From NCBI GenBank assembly GCA_021793055.1, contig JAJYTL010000148.1, positions 1 to 7,810 on the forward strand: a DNA stretch of 7,810 nt, in the 5' to 3' direction. Under the pieces are notes generated by a model. That model saw nothing but the letters and a program-made list of their open reading frames with translations. It had not been told where the DNA came from and ran no database searches. Position 1 is the first letter of the stretch. Each line of letters begins with the position of its first letter. The translations under genes were made by a program, and so were the position numbers. The stretch comes from Pseudomonadota bacterium (GTDB taxonomy: Bacteria; Pseudomonadota; Alphaproteobacteria; Ferrovibrionales; Ferrovibrionaceae). Shown here one piece after another: positions 1-6,144 of the stretch.

Positions 1-1
1 G

Positions 2-607
2 ATCTTGGCGGAGCATCTTCCCGAGCGCCTCGGCGTTCCCGGGTTTCGCTTCGGGCGGCGCTACGAATCGGTTTCGGCGACGCCGAAGTATTTCACCTTT
101 TACGAAACCGACACGCCCGACGTCCTGGCTTCGGCCTCCTATGTCGCGCGGCTCGGCAATCCGACCGCCCGGACGCGGCGCGTCATGCCGTCCTTCCGCG
201 ACATGAACCGTACGGTCTGCCGCAAGGCGGCCGCCTTCGGCGACGGTCTGATCGGCGCTCACGCGCTCAGCCTGCGCTTTCGCCGCCGGCCGGACGCGGC
301 CGAGGCGGCGGCGCTCCGCGCCGCATTGCTTGGCGAAATTCGGGCATGCCCCGGCGTCGTCGCCGGCCAGCTTTGGCTCGTGGTCGATCTCGACGTGCCG
401 GCGCTTGCCGCCGAAACCGGTCTTCGCGGCCGGCCGGACGATTCGATCGGCGGCGCCCTCGTGGTCGAAACCTCGTGGGCGGAAGAGGCGGCGGCGCTGC
501 AATCCAAGCTCCGTGACCTGCCGGCGCGGAGCGGCTTCGCGGGCGAGGCCGAGCTCGGCCTCTATCGCTTCTTGTGCCAACTTTCGAACCAGGGAGATCG
601 AACGTGA
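2..607 (+). CDS. EthD-like / dimeric alpha+beta-barrel hypothetical protein, 5'-truncated
   Basis: The reading frame is open from the first full codon at base 2, so the gene is cut by the window edge; 201 residues are visible. A TTG at base 5 could be read as a start, but the protein there already begins inside a conserved block (EHLPERLGVPGF, then GRRY and a PKYFTFYE strand). Relatives as I remember them carry about 20 more residues first, including an aromatic-rich 'NxWY' stretch. The N-terminal half resembles EthD/ferredoxin-like barrel domains. Residues around 118-158 (numbered from the TTG) give a second strand-helix pattern, suggesting two half-barrels. No catalytic residues can be assigned. 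Its stop overlaps the start of the dehydroquinase-like gene by four bases, so the two are probably co-transcribed and translationally coupled. A role in aromatic or phenylpropanoid catabolism is inferred only from the neighbours. The exact family name is uncertain. Confidence 0.7.
   Translation: MLAEHLPERLGVPGFRFGRRYESVSATPKYFTFYETDTPDVLASASYVARLGNPTARTRRVMPSFRDMNRTVCRKAAAFGDGLIGAHALSLRFRRRPDAAEAAALRAALLGEIRACPGVVAGQLWLVVDLDVPALAAETGLRGRPDDSIGGALVVETSWAEEAAALQSKLRDLPARSGFAGEAELGLYRFLCQLSNQGDRT
591..597 (+). promoter_or_regulatory. Ribosome binding site that fixes the dehydroquinase start
   Basis: AGGGAGA lies seven bases before GTG at 604. It favours that start over the in-frame GTG at 574, which would add ten non-conserved residues and has no comparable site upstream. 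The site lies within the last codons of the preceding gene. Confidence 0.65.
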
Positions 608-1092
608 TTCGCCTCAAGCTGATCCAAGGCGCCAATATGGAATATCTCGGCCTGCGCGAGCCCGAGATCTATGGCTCGACCACCGCGGCCGAGCTCGACC
701 GCATGCTGATGAAGGAGGCCAATGCGCGCAAGATCGCGCTCGATATCTCCTATACCAACATCGAGGGCGAGGCGATCAACCAGATCTTCGCGGCGGACCG
801 CGCCGGGATCGACGGCCTGCTGATGAACCCGGCCGGCTTTTCCCACGCCGGTTTCGCGCTTCGCGATTGCTTAAAAGCGGTGTCGCTGCCCTATGTCGAG
901 ATTCATATGAGCAATACCGAGCGCCGCGGCATCCATTCCGCGACCGCGCCGGCCGCGGACGGGCTGGTCGCGGGTCTCGGAATCGATTCCTATTTCGTCG
1001 CGATGGAAGCCATGCTCCGGCTCGTGGCGCGGAAAAAGGCGGCCGCCCCGGCGGCACGACCGGCCGCGCGGTCGCGGGCTCGCCGCGGCTGA
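604..1092 (+). CDS. aroQ: Type II 3-dehydroquinate dehydratase-like protein (divergent AroQ)
   Basis: Type II dehydroquinases are cytoplasmic dodecamers that interconvert 3-dehydroquinate and 3-dehydroshikimate, for shikimate synthesis or quinate catabolism. From GTG 604 the protein has 162 residues, about the family's usual 145-160. Visible family landmarks are GANMEYLGLREPEIYG at 9-24 (active-site Arg18 and the catalytic Tyr23), EGE at 54-56, NPAGFSH at 75-81 (Asn75, His81), ALRD at 85-88, VEIHMSN at 98-104 (His101, Ser103) and HSATAP at 111-116. Departures from the classic form are NPAGF for NPGA(Y/L), TNIEGE for SNHEGE, and a loop after MSN that looks about three residues shorter and lacks the usual Phe-Arg before the HS. 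The last 20 residues are a low-complexity Ala/Arg/Lys tail. Placement beside feruloyl-CoA synthase argues for a catabolic rather than biosynthetic role. The family call is firm; the exact substrate is not. Confidence 0.85.
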   Translation: MIRLKLIQGANMEYLGLREPEIYGSTTAAELDRMLMKEANARKIALDISYTNIEGEAINQIFAADRAGIDGLLMNPAGFSHAGFALRDCLKAVSLPYVEIHMSNTERRGIHSATAPAADGLVAGLGIDSYFVAMEAMLRLVARKKAAAPAARPAARSRARRG

Positions 1093-1118
1093 GGCCTGGC
1101 GTTTCGCGCCGCGGCCTT

Positions 1119-1132
1119 GACCGATCTCGGTC
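1119..1132. repeat. Short inverted repeat, possible operator, before feruloyl-CoA synthase
   Basis: GACCGA and TCGGTC are perfect 6-bp inverted arms around a 2-base centre, in the 140-base gap between the dehydroquinase-like gene and fcs. Hydroxycinnamate operons are often controlled by MarR- or GntR-type repressors that bind palindromes, but nothing here ties this one to a regulator. In DNA this GC-rich, a repeat of this size could be chance. Confidence 0.2.
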
Positions 1133-1199
1133 GCGGGCGATCTAATGGTGCCAAAACGCGGGCGGTTGCGGCCGCACGCGATCGGGGAAACGGCAGGAT

Positions 1200-1219
1200 G
1201 TCCGCCGCGACCGGCGGAC
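1200..1219 (+). promoter_or_regulatory. Hairpin next to the fcs ribosome binding site
   Basis: GTCCGCC and GGCGGAC form a perfect 7-bp stem with a 6-base loop, ending one base before the GGGAG ribosome binding site at 1221-1225. That site is seven bases before ATG 1233 and supports this start. In mRNA the hairpin would sit against the ribosome landing site and could influence translation. No function is shown. Confidence 0.35.
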
Positions 1220-1232
1220 CGGGAGAAGCGGC

Positions 1233-3086
1233 ATGACCGTCGGAACCAAGACCGACGCGGCGGCGGCGCGAGCGCCGCTTTTCGCGGTGCCGGACGTGGA
1301 AATGATCCGGCGCACCGACGGCACGCTTTTGTTGCGCTCGAAGGCGCCGCTGCCACCGCATCCGCGAAGCCTCGGGGTCGATCTTTGCCGGTGGGCCGAC
1401 GTCGCACCCGAGCGTCCGTTCCTGGCCGAACGCCAGGGCGAAGGCTGGCGCAAGGTCAGCTATGGCGAGGCCTTGGCGGCGGCGCGCGCGATCGGCCAGG
1501 GGCTTCTGGCGCGCGGCCTCTCGGCGGAGCGGCCGGTGCTGATCCTGGCGGAGAACGGCGTCGATCACGCGCTCCTCATGCTGGCGGGTTATCTTGTCGG
1601 CGTGCCGGTGGTGCCGGTCTCGACCGCCTATTCCAAGCTCTCGCGCGATTACATGAAGCTGAAGGGCGTGGTCGCGCTGGTCGAGCCGGGGCTTGTCTAT
1701 GTCGACGATGCGACGCTGCACGGCCCGGCGCTGGCGGCGCTGCCGCTCGAGGGTGTCGAGGTGGTCGCGAGCGCCGGCGGCGGCGCGCGCGTCACGCCCT
1801 TCGCGGCCTTGCAGGCGGTGACCCCCGGGCCCGAGGTCGCGGCCGCCTTTGCCGCCGTCGGACCCGAGACGGTGGCGAAGATTCTGTTCACCTCCGGCTC
1901 GACGGGCCTGCCGAAGGGCGTCTGCAATACCCATGGCATGCTCGCCGCCAACCAGTCGATGCTGAGCGCCTGCTGGCCGTTTCTCCGCGACCGGCCGCCG
2001 GTGATCGTCGATTGGCTGCCGTGGAACCACACCTTCGGCGGCAATCACAATTTCAACATGGTGCTGCGCCATGGCGGTACCCTGTGGATCGACGACGGCA
2101 AGCCGGCGCCGCCCCTGATCGGCCGCACCGTCGCCAATCTGCGCAAGGTCTCGCCGACGGTTTACTTCAACGTGCCGCGCGGGTACGCCATGCTGCTCGA
2201 CGTTCTGGAGGCGGACCGCGCCTTTGCCGAGACCTTCTTCCGCGATCTCGCGTTCCTGTTCTACGCCGGCGCCGCTTTGCCGCAGGTGCTGTGGGAACGG
2301 CTGGAGCAGGTCTCGCGGGCGGTCCGCGGCGCGGCGCTGCCGATCGTCTCGTCCTGGGGCTTGACCGAAACCGCGCCGCTCGCGACCGCCGTGCATTTCC
2401 GCATCGAGCGCGCCGGCAATATCGGCGTGCCGGCACCGGGCTGCGAGGTCAAGCTGGTGCCGGATGCCGGCAAGCTCGAGATTCGCGTGCGCGGACCGCA
2501 TGTCACGCCGGGCTATTGGCGGGCGCCGGAGAAGACGGCGCAAGCCTTCGACGACGAGGGCTTTTATCGCACGGGGGACGCCGTGCGTCTCGCCGATCCG
2601 GAAAACGCCGCCGCCGGCCTTCTTTTCGACGGCCGGATCGGCGAGAACTTCAAGCTGCTGTCCGGCACCTGGGTGACGGTCGGCGAGCTTCGCGTCGCCG
2701 CCATCGCCGCGCTCGCGCCGGTGGCCGAGGATATCGTCGTTACCGGCCACGATCGCGACGAGGCGGGCGCGCTGGTGTTCCCGAACCTCGCCGCCTGCCG
2801 TCGCCTCACCGGCCTTGGCGCCGACGTGCCGGTTGCCGAGGTGCTCGCGGCGACACCGGTGCGCGAGGCCGTGGCGGCCGGGCTCGCCCGTCTCAACAAG
2901 GCGGCGAGCGGCACCAGCGGCCGCATCGGCCGCGCGCTCCTGCTCGCCGAGCCGCCATCGCCGGACGGCAACGAGGTCACCGACAAGGGATATCTCAACC
3001 AGCGCGCGATCCTGGCGCGCCGCGCCGATCTGGTGGCGCGACTCTATGCCGACCCGGCAGACCCGGCGGCGGTCTTTCCCGCCTGA
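1233..3086 (+). CDS. fcs: Feruloyl-CoA synthase (AMP-forming acyl-CoA synthetase)
   Basis: This cytoplasmic enzyme uses ATP and CoA to convert ferulate, and usually p-coumarate and caffeate, to CoA thioesters. It is the entry step of CoA-dependent hydroxycinnamate degradation toward vanillate and protocatechuate. The 617 residues match the usual 600-630 of feruloyl-CoA synthases, longer than most adenylating enzymes. Motifs in order are the ATP-binding TSGSTGLPKG at 220-229, WLPWNHTFGGNHNFNM at 261-276 (characteristic of this subfamily), IDDGKP at 286-291, SWGLTET at 374-380, YRTGD at 445-449, and TDKGYLNQRA at 583-592 with Lys585 as the probable catalytic lysine. ATG 1233 has GGGAG seven bases upstream. 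The usual partners, enoyl-CoA hydratase/aldolase (ech) and vanillin dehydrogenase (vdh), are not in the window and may lie to the left. A related aryl-CoA substrate cannot be excluded from sequence alone. Confidence 0.9.
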   Translation: MTVGTKTDAAAARAPLFAVPDVEMIRRTDGTLLLRSKAPLPPHPRSLGVDLCRWADVAPERPFLAERQGEGWRKVSYGEALAAARAIGQGLLARGLSAERPVLILAENGVDHALLMLAGYLVGVPVVPVSTAYSKLSRDYMKLKGVVALVEPGLVYVDDATLHGPALAALPLEGVEVVASAGGGARVTPFAALQAVTPGPEVAAAFAAVGPETVAKILFTSGSTGLPKGVCNTHGMLAANQSMLSACWPFLRDRPPVIVDWLPWNHTFGGNHNFNMVLRHGGTLWIDDGKPAPPLIGRTVANLRKVSPTVYFNVPRGYAMLLDVLEADRAFAETFFRDLAFLFYAGAALPQVLWERLEQVSRAVRGAALPIVSSWGLTETAPLATAVHFRIERAGNIGVPAPGCEVKLVPDAGKLEIRVRGPHVTPGYWRAPEKTAQAFDDEGFYRTGDAVRLADPENAAAGLLFDGRIGENFKLLSGTWVTVGELRVAAIAALAPVAEDIVVTGHDRDEAGALVFPNLAACRRLTGLGADVPVAEVLAATPVREAVAAGLARLNKAASGTSGRIGRALLLAEPPSPDGNEVTDKGYLNQRAILARRADLVARLYADPADPAAVFPA

Positions 3087-3087
3087 G

Positions 3088-3111
3088 CGGCCGGCGTTAT
3101 CTCGCCGGCCG
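3088..3111 (+). terminator. Strong hairpin after fcs, terminator-like but without a T-run
   Basis: CGGCCGGCG and CGCCGGCCG form a perfect 9-bp stem around a TTATCT loop, starting two bases after the fcs stop. There is no T-tract behind it, so it may be a weak or factor-assisted terminator, or a 3'-end stabiliser, rather than a classical intrinsic terminator. Being palindromic, it could act on either strand. Confidence 0.4.
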
Positions 3112-3223
3112 GTGGCGAGACCACGGCGAAGCGGCTATCATCCAAGGTCTCGATTCGCTCATGCCCGAGTTCCAGTTCCGGCCGTCAAACCCTTCCCCTT
3201 TTTTCAGGAAATAGTCCCGCGCC

Positions 3224-4066
3224 ATGACCGCTCTGCACGCGATCTTCCTCGCCATCCTTCAAGGCCTGACGGAATTGTTTCCCGTCAGCAGCCTCGGCCA
3301 TGCGGTCGTGGTGCCGCATCTTCTCGGCTGGCATTTCGATCAGCGGGGACCCGATTTCCTGCCCTTCCTCGTCGTGCTCCATCTCGGCACGGCGACAGCG
3401 CTCCTGGCCTATTTCTGGCGCGACTGGATCGATCTTTTTCTGGCGCTCGTCGGTCGCGGCGATCCCGCGCGCCGGCGCCAGAACCTCAATCTCGTCGGCC
3501 TCATTGTCATCGGCACGTTGCCGGCGGTCGTGCTCGGATTCACCTTCGAGAAATGGCTGCGCGGGCTCTTCGGCACGCCGGTGATCGCGGCGGTCTTCCT
3601 GATCGTCAACGGCGGCATTCTCTTCGTCGCCGAGCGCCGTCGGCGCCAGGGCGGCGCCGGCGATCTGAAGAATCTTTCGCGCCTTGCCGCCCTCGGTATC
3701 GGCTTCTGCCAATGCGGGGCGTTGATCCCCGGCATCTCGCGCTCCGGTGCGACCATGGTGGGCGGGCTGATGGCGGGGCTTCGCCACGAGGCGGCGGCGC
3801 GGTTTTCCTTTCTGCTGGCGACGCCGGTGATCGCCGGCGCCGGCGTGCTCGAAGTGCCGAAGCTCATCCACCACGGACCGGTGGCGGCCAGCGTTGGTAT
3901 CGTCGCGCTGATCGCCGGTATCGTCGCCGGCATCACCGCCTATCTCAGCGTTGCGTTCCTCATGCGCTATTTCCACAAGCACGAATTCGAGGCGCTCGAC
4001 CCCTTCGCCTATTACTGCGTCGGCGCCGGGGCGCTGTTCCTGGTTCTGCTGCAATTCGGCTTCTGA
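3224..4066 (+). CDS. uppP: Undecaprenyl-diphosphate phosphatase (UppP/BacA family)
   Basis: UppP is an inner-membrane enzyme that dephosphorylates undecaprenyl diphosphate to the monophosphate, recycling the lipid carrier for peptidoglycan and surface polysaccharides; extra copies raise bacitracin resistance. The 280 residues are within the family's usual 255-295. The first motif is QGLTELFPVSSLGH at 13-26, with Gln13/Glu17 of the (E/Q)xxxE signature, Ser22/Ser23 and His26. The second is PGISRSGATMVGG at 169-181, with Arg173 as the likely catalytic arginine. Several hydrophobic segments follow (about 45-65, 90-107, 118-136, 195-212, 222-248 and 262-279). The N-terminus is as short before the first motif as in relatives, so ATG 3224 is sound, although the nearest purine-rich site (AGGAA, 3206-3210) is somewhat far. 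It follows fcs by 137 bases and a hairpin, so it is probably a separate unit. It converges with the ABC transporter gene. Confidence 0.93.
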   Translation: MTALHAIFLAILQGLTELFPVSSLGHAVVVPHLLGWHFDQRGPDFLPFLVVLHLGTATALLAYFWRDWIDLFLALVGRGDPARRRQNLNLVGLIVIGTLPAVVLGFTFEKWLRGLFGTPVIAAVFLIVNGGILFVAERRRRQGGAGDLKNLSRLAALGIGFCQCGALIPGISRSGATMVGGLMAGLRHEAAARFSFLLATPVIAGAGVLEVPKLIHHGPVAASVGIVALIAGIVAGITAYLSVAFLMRYFHKHEFEALDPFAYYCVGAGALFLVLLQFGF

Positions 4067-4078
4067 ACCAGGCGCGCC

Positions 4079-5827
4079 TCAGGAGGGCGCGGTCCCCGCC
4101 GCCGGACTCAGGAGCAAGCGGTTGACGGTCCCGCCGCCGCTGACCTCGGCGTGCCGGTTGTGGAATTCGGCCAGCTCCTTGCGGTGGGCGATGCTGATCA
4201 CGGTGATGCCCGGCAAGCGGTCCCTGAGTGTGGCGTAAAGCATACGCTCGATCGGCTGATCGACGGCGGACGTGGCCTCGTCGAGGAACACCCAGTTCGG
4301 CTTTTTCAGCAGCACGCGGGCGAAGGCGATGCGTTGCTGCTCGCCCGGCGAGAGCGTCTGCGCCCAGTCGTTGACCTCGTCGAGCCTTCCCGCGAAGGAT
4401 TCCATGCCGCAATCGACCAGGGCTTGGCGCTTGGCTTCGGTGGTCGTGAGGCTCGGCGATTCGGGATAGCTCAACGCCTCGGCGAGCGTGCCAAGCGGCA
4501 TATAGGGCTTTTGCGGCAGGAACATCACCTTGGCGTCGCGCGGGATGTCGATCTTGCCCTTGCCGAACGGCCAGATGCCGGCGAGCGCGCGGAAAAGCGT
4601 GCTCTTGCCGCTGCCGGACGCGCCCGTCACCAATACCGAGTCGCCCGGGTTCACCGTGAAGGCCACGTTCTCGATCAGTGGCTTGCCGGTGGGCAGCGCG
4701 AGGTTGAGCCCGTCGACGGTCAAGGCCGGGCTCGGCGCCGGCGCAACGACGATCTGATCCCGCGCCTCCTTTTCCTCGAAGGCCTCCATTTCGGTCCGGA
4801 AGGTGACCAGGCGTTCGATCACGGCGCGCCAATTGGCGATCTCCGAATAGGAGCCGACGATGAAGGAGAGCGAGCCCTGCACTTGGCCGAAGGCGGAGGC
4901 CGTCTGCATCAGGCCGCCGAGCGAGATCTGCTTGGCGAAGTAGCGCGGCGCGGCGACGATGAACGGGAACACGACAGCGATCTGCGAATAGCCCGAGGTG
5001 AGCCACGAGAGCTTCATCTGGCGCACCATCAACTTCCACCAATTGCCGTAAACCCAGGCGAAGCGCCGACGGAACTCCTCGTGCTCGCTGCCTTCGCCGC
5101 CATAGAGCGCGACCGCTTCCGCGTTTTCCCGGAGCCGCATCATGCTGAAGCGGAAATCTGCTTCGTAGCGCTGCTGATCGAAGTTGAGCCGGATCAGTGG
5201 CCGGCCGACCAGATGGGTGAGCCAGGTGCCGACGACGGCATAGACTAGCGCCGCCCAGAGCATGTAGCCGGGAATATAGACGTGAAAGCCAAAGACGGCG
5301 AAGTGGGCGGGGCCGGAAAGCCGCCATAGGATGGCGAGGAACGAGAACAGCGTCACAACCGAACTCAGCACGCCGAGGCCGAGATCAAGGGTCATGCTGA
5401 CCAGCGAACGCAAGTCCTCGCTGATGCGCTGATCCGGGTTGTCGGTGGCGCCGCCGCGAAGCTGAAGCTGATAGTACATCCGCCCCTTCAGCCACGAATC
5501 GAGATAGCGCTCGGTCATCCAGCGGCGCCAGCGGATCTGCAGCATGCGGTTGAGATAGATCTGGTAGACGGCGACGACGATAAAGATCGTTGCCAGGACG
5601 CAGAAGCGAAAGAGCTGATACTTGAAGGCGGGGAAATCGAGCTTTTGCACGGCGTTGTAGAACAGCCTGTTCCATTGGTTGAACAGGACGTTGAGATAGA
5701 CCGAGCCCAGGTTCATGCCGATGATGACCGCGAGCAGGGCGCGCGCCGACCAGCGTTCCTCGGACGACCAGTAGGGGCGGATAAGTTTCCAGAACTCGCG
5801 CCACGGAAAGCGGCTGATTCTTGGCAT
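4079..5827 (-). CDS. SbmA/YddA-type ABC transporter, fused permease and ATPase
   Basis: This is a half-transporter with an N-terminal ABC_membrane_2 (SbmA/BacA-like) domain and a C-terminal ATPase, expected to work as an inner-membrane homodimer. Relatives include E. coli YddA, rhizobial BclA and eukaryotic ABCD proteins; family substrates include peptides, vitamin B12-like molecules and acyl-CoA. Among 582 residues, hydrophobic segments lie near 30-50, 74-95, 148-170, 181-205 and 281-294. The family block RWRRWMTERYLDSWL spans 99-113, with NPDQRISED at 130-138. The ATPase shows Walker A GASGSGKST 402-410, Q-loop Gln439, signature LSPGEQQR 492-499, Walker B WVFLDE 512-517 and switch His548, so it should be active. 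The start has GAGGAG eight bases upstream (5836-5841, minus strand). Its 3' end is 12 bases from that of uppP, and it diverges from the Do protease. The substrate cannot be told from sequence. Confidence 0.9.
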   Translation of the reverse strand: MPRISRFPWREFWKLIRPYWSSEERWSARALLAVIIGMNLGSVYLNVLFNQWNRLFYNAVQKLDFPAFKYQLFRFCVLATIFIVVAVYQIYLNRMLQIRWRRWMTERYLDSWLKGRMYYQLQLRGGATDNPDQRISEDLRSLVSMTLDLGLGVLSSVVTLFSFLAILWRLSGPAHFAVFGFHVYIPGYMLWAALVYAVVGTWLTHLVGRPLIRLNFDQQRYEADFRFSMMRLRENAEAVALYGGEGSEHEEFRRRFAWVYGNWWKLMVRQMKLSWLTSGYSQIAVVFPFIVAAPRYFAKQISLGGLMQTASAFGQVQGSLSFIVGSYSEIANWRAVIERLVTFRTEMEAFEEKEARDQIVVAPAPSPALTVDGLNLALPTGKPLIENVAFTVNPGDSVLVTGASGSGKSTLFRALAGIWPFGKGKIDIPRDAKVMFLPQKPYMPLGTLAEALSYPESPSLTTTEAKRQALVDCGMESFAGRLDEVNDWAQTLSPGEQQRIAFARVLLKKPNWVFLDEATSAVDQPIERMLYATLRDRLPGITVISIAHRKELAEFHNRHAEVSGGGTVNRLLLSPAAGTAPS

Positions 5828-5849
5828 GCTGTGGGCTCCTCAAGCGGAC

Positions 5850-5879
5850 GCGACGTCGCCGGCGACGCGGCGATCGCCG
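5850..5879. repeat. Cluster of three perfect palindromes upstream of the ABC transporter
   Basis: GCGACGTCGC (5850-5859), CGTCGCCGGCGACG (5854-5867) and CGGCGATCGCCG (5868-5879) are perfect palindromes; the first two overlap and the third abuts. The cluster begins nine bases upstream of the transporter ribosome binding site on its coding strand. It could be an operator or form hairpins in the transporter mRNA leader. GC-rich composition makes such palindromes more likely by chance. Confidence 0.4.
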
Positions 5880-6040
5880 ATCCGGGGCGGCAAATCTGGC
5901 GGCCCTGTCGGGCGAAATCAAGGCCGGCCAAGCGTTTCGTGACGGCGCGCGCCTCGAACCGTCGTCGGTCCAAGCCGTGCGCCCGCGAGACTATGCCGAA
6001 GGCAAGCGCCCGCCGGCAATCCCGAAGCTCCGAGTCTTAC

Positions 6041-6065
6041 GGAACTTTAATGCTGTCGTCACGTC
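6041..6065 (+). promoter_or_regulatory. Putative stress-sigma promoter for the Do protease
   Basis: GGAACTT at 6041-6047 equals the -35 consensus of E. coli RpoE promoters, including that of degP. Read as an alphaproteobacterial EcfG promoter, GGAAC is followed after 16 bases by CGTC (6062-6065), one base off the usual CGTT. Read as RpoE, the -10 is poor (TCGCG instead of TCTGA). Start of transcription would fall near 6072, leaving a leader of about 70 bases. Inference from motif and position only. Confidence 0.4.
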
Positions 6066-6144
6066 GCGGTGAGACAGGCGGACTTATAGCTGCTGCCAAC
6101 GCTCGAACCACCCCCAGGACTATCTGCAAGCCAAGGAGTGACCT

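Larger units (their letters stand above)
5828..6144. other. Divergent intergenic region between ABC transporter and Do protease
   Basis: This 317-base stretch must carry the promoters for both flanking genes. On the transporter side it has its ribosome binding site and a run of palindromes (5850-5879). On the protease side it has a GGAACTT element (6041-6047) and the ribosome binding site AAGGAG (6133-6138), six bases before ATG 6145. I see no convincing coding sequence; the open frames that cross it have no ribosome binding site and continue as shadows of the neighbouring genes. No convincing housekeeping -35/-10 pair for the transporter was found by eye. Confidence 0.7.

Noticed and set aside
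574..603. Upstream GTG (574) as start of the dehydroquinase-like protein
   Set aside because: It adds ten residues unlike the family. The GTG at 604 has an excellent ribosome binding site and overlaps the upstream stop as coupled genes often do.
1092..1117. Imperfect stem (AGGCC...GGCCT) after the dehydroquinase stop as a terminator
   Set aside because: It is interrupted by an internal bulge and has no T-run. It is no stronger than expected in GC-rich DNA.
990..2750. 586-codon open frame on the minus strand opposite fcs
   Set aside because: Arg/Ala/Gly/His-rich translation without a recognisable family. It mirrors the codon phase of fcs, whose motifs are unmistakable. Such frames are usual in DNA with high GC at third positions.
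3113..3141. Possible housekeeping promoter for uppP (TATCAT at 3136-3141)
   Set aside because: The -10 is fair, but the sequence 17 bases upstream (TGGCGA) matches only half of a -35 box, so it is not reportable as a feature.
1145..3214. 689-codon + strand frame starting before fcs
   Set aside because: It is longer than fcs, but the translation is low-complexity Arg/Gly/Ala and lies out of frame over the whole feruloyl-CoA synthase.
3185..4054. 289-codon minus-strand frame opposite uppP
   Set aside because: Charged, low-complexity translation; the + strand encodes a clear membrane phosphatase.
4151..5248. 365-codon + strand frame opposite the ABC transporter
   Set aside because: It is a shadow of a gene with all ATPase motifs intact on the other strand.
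5821..6072. 83-codon + strand frame in the divergent region
   Set aside because: Its start is inside the transporter gene end, there is no ribosome binding site, and the translation is Arg-rich with no family resemblance.
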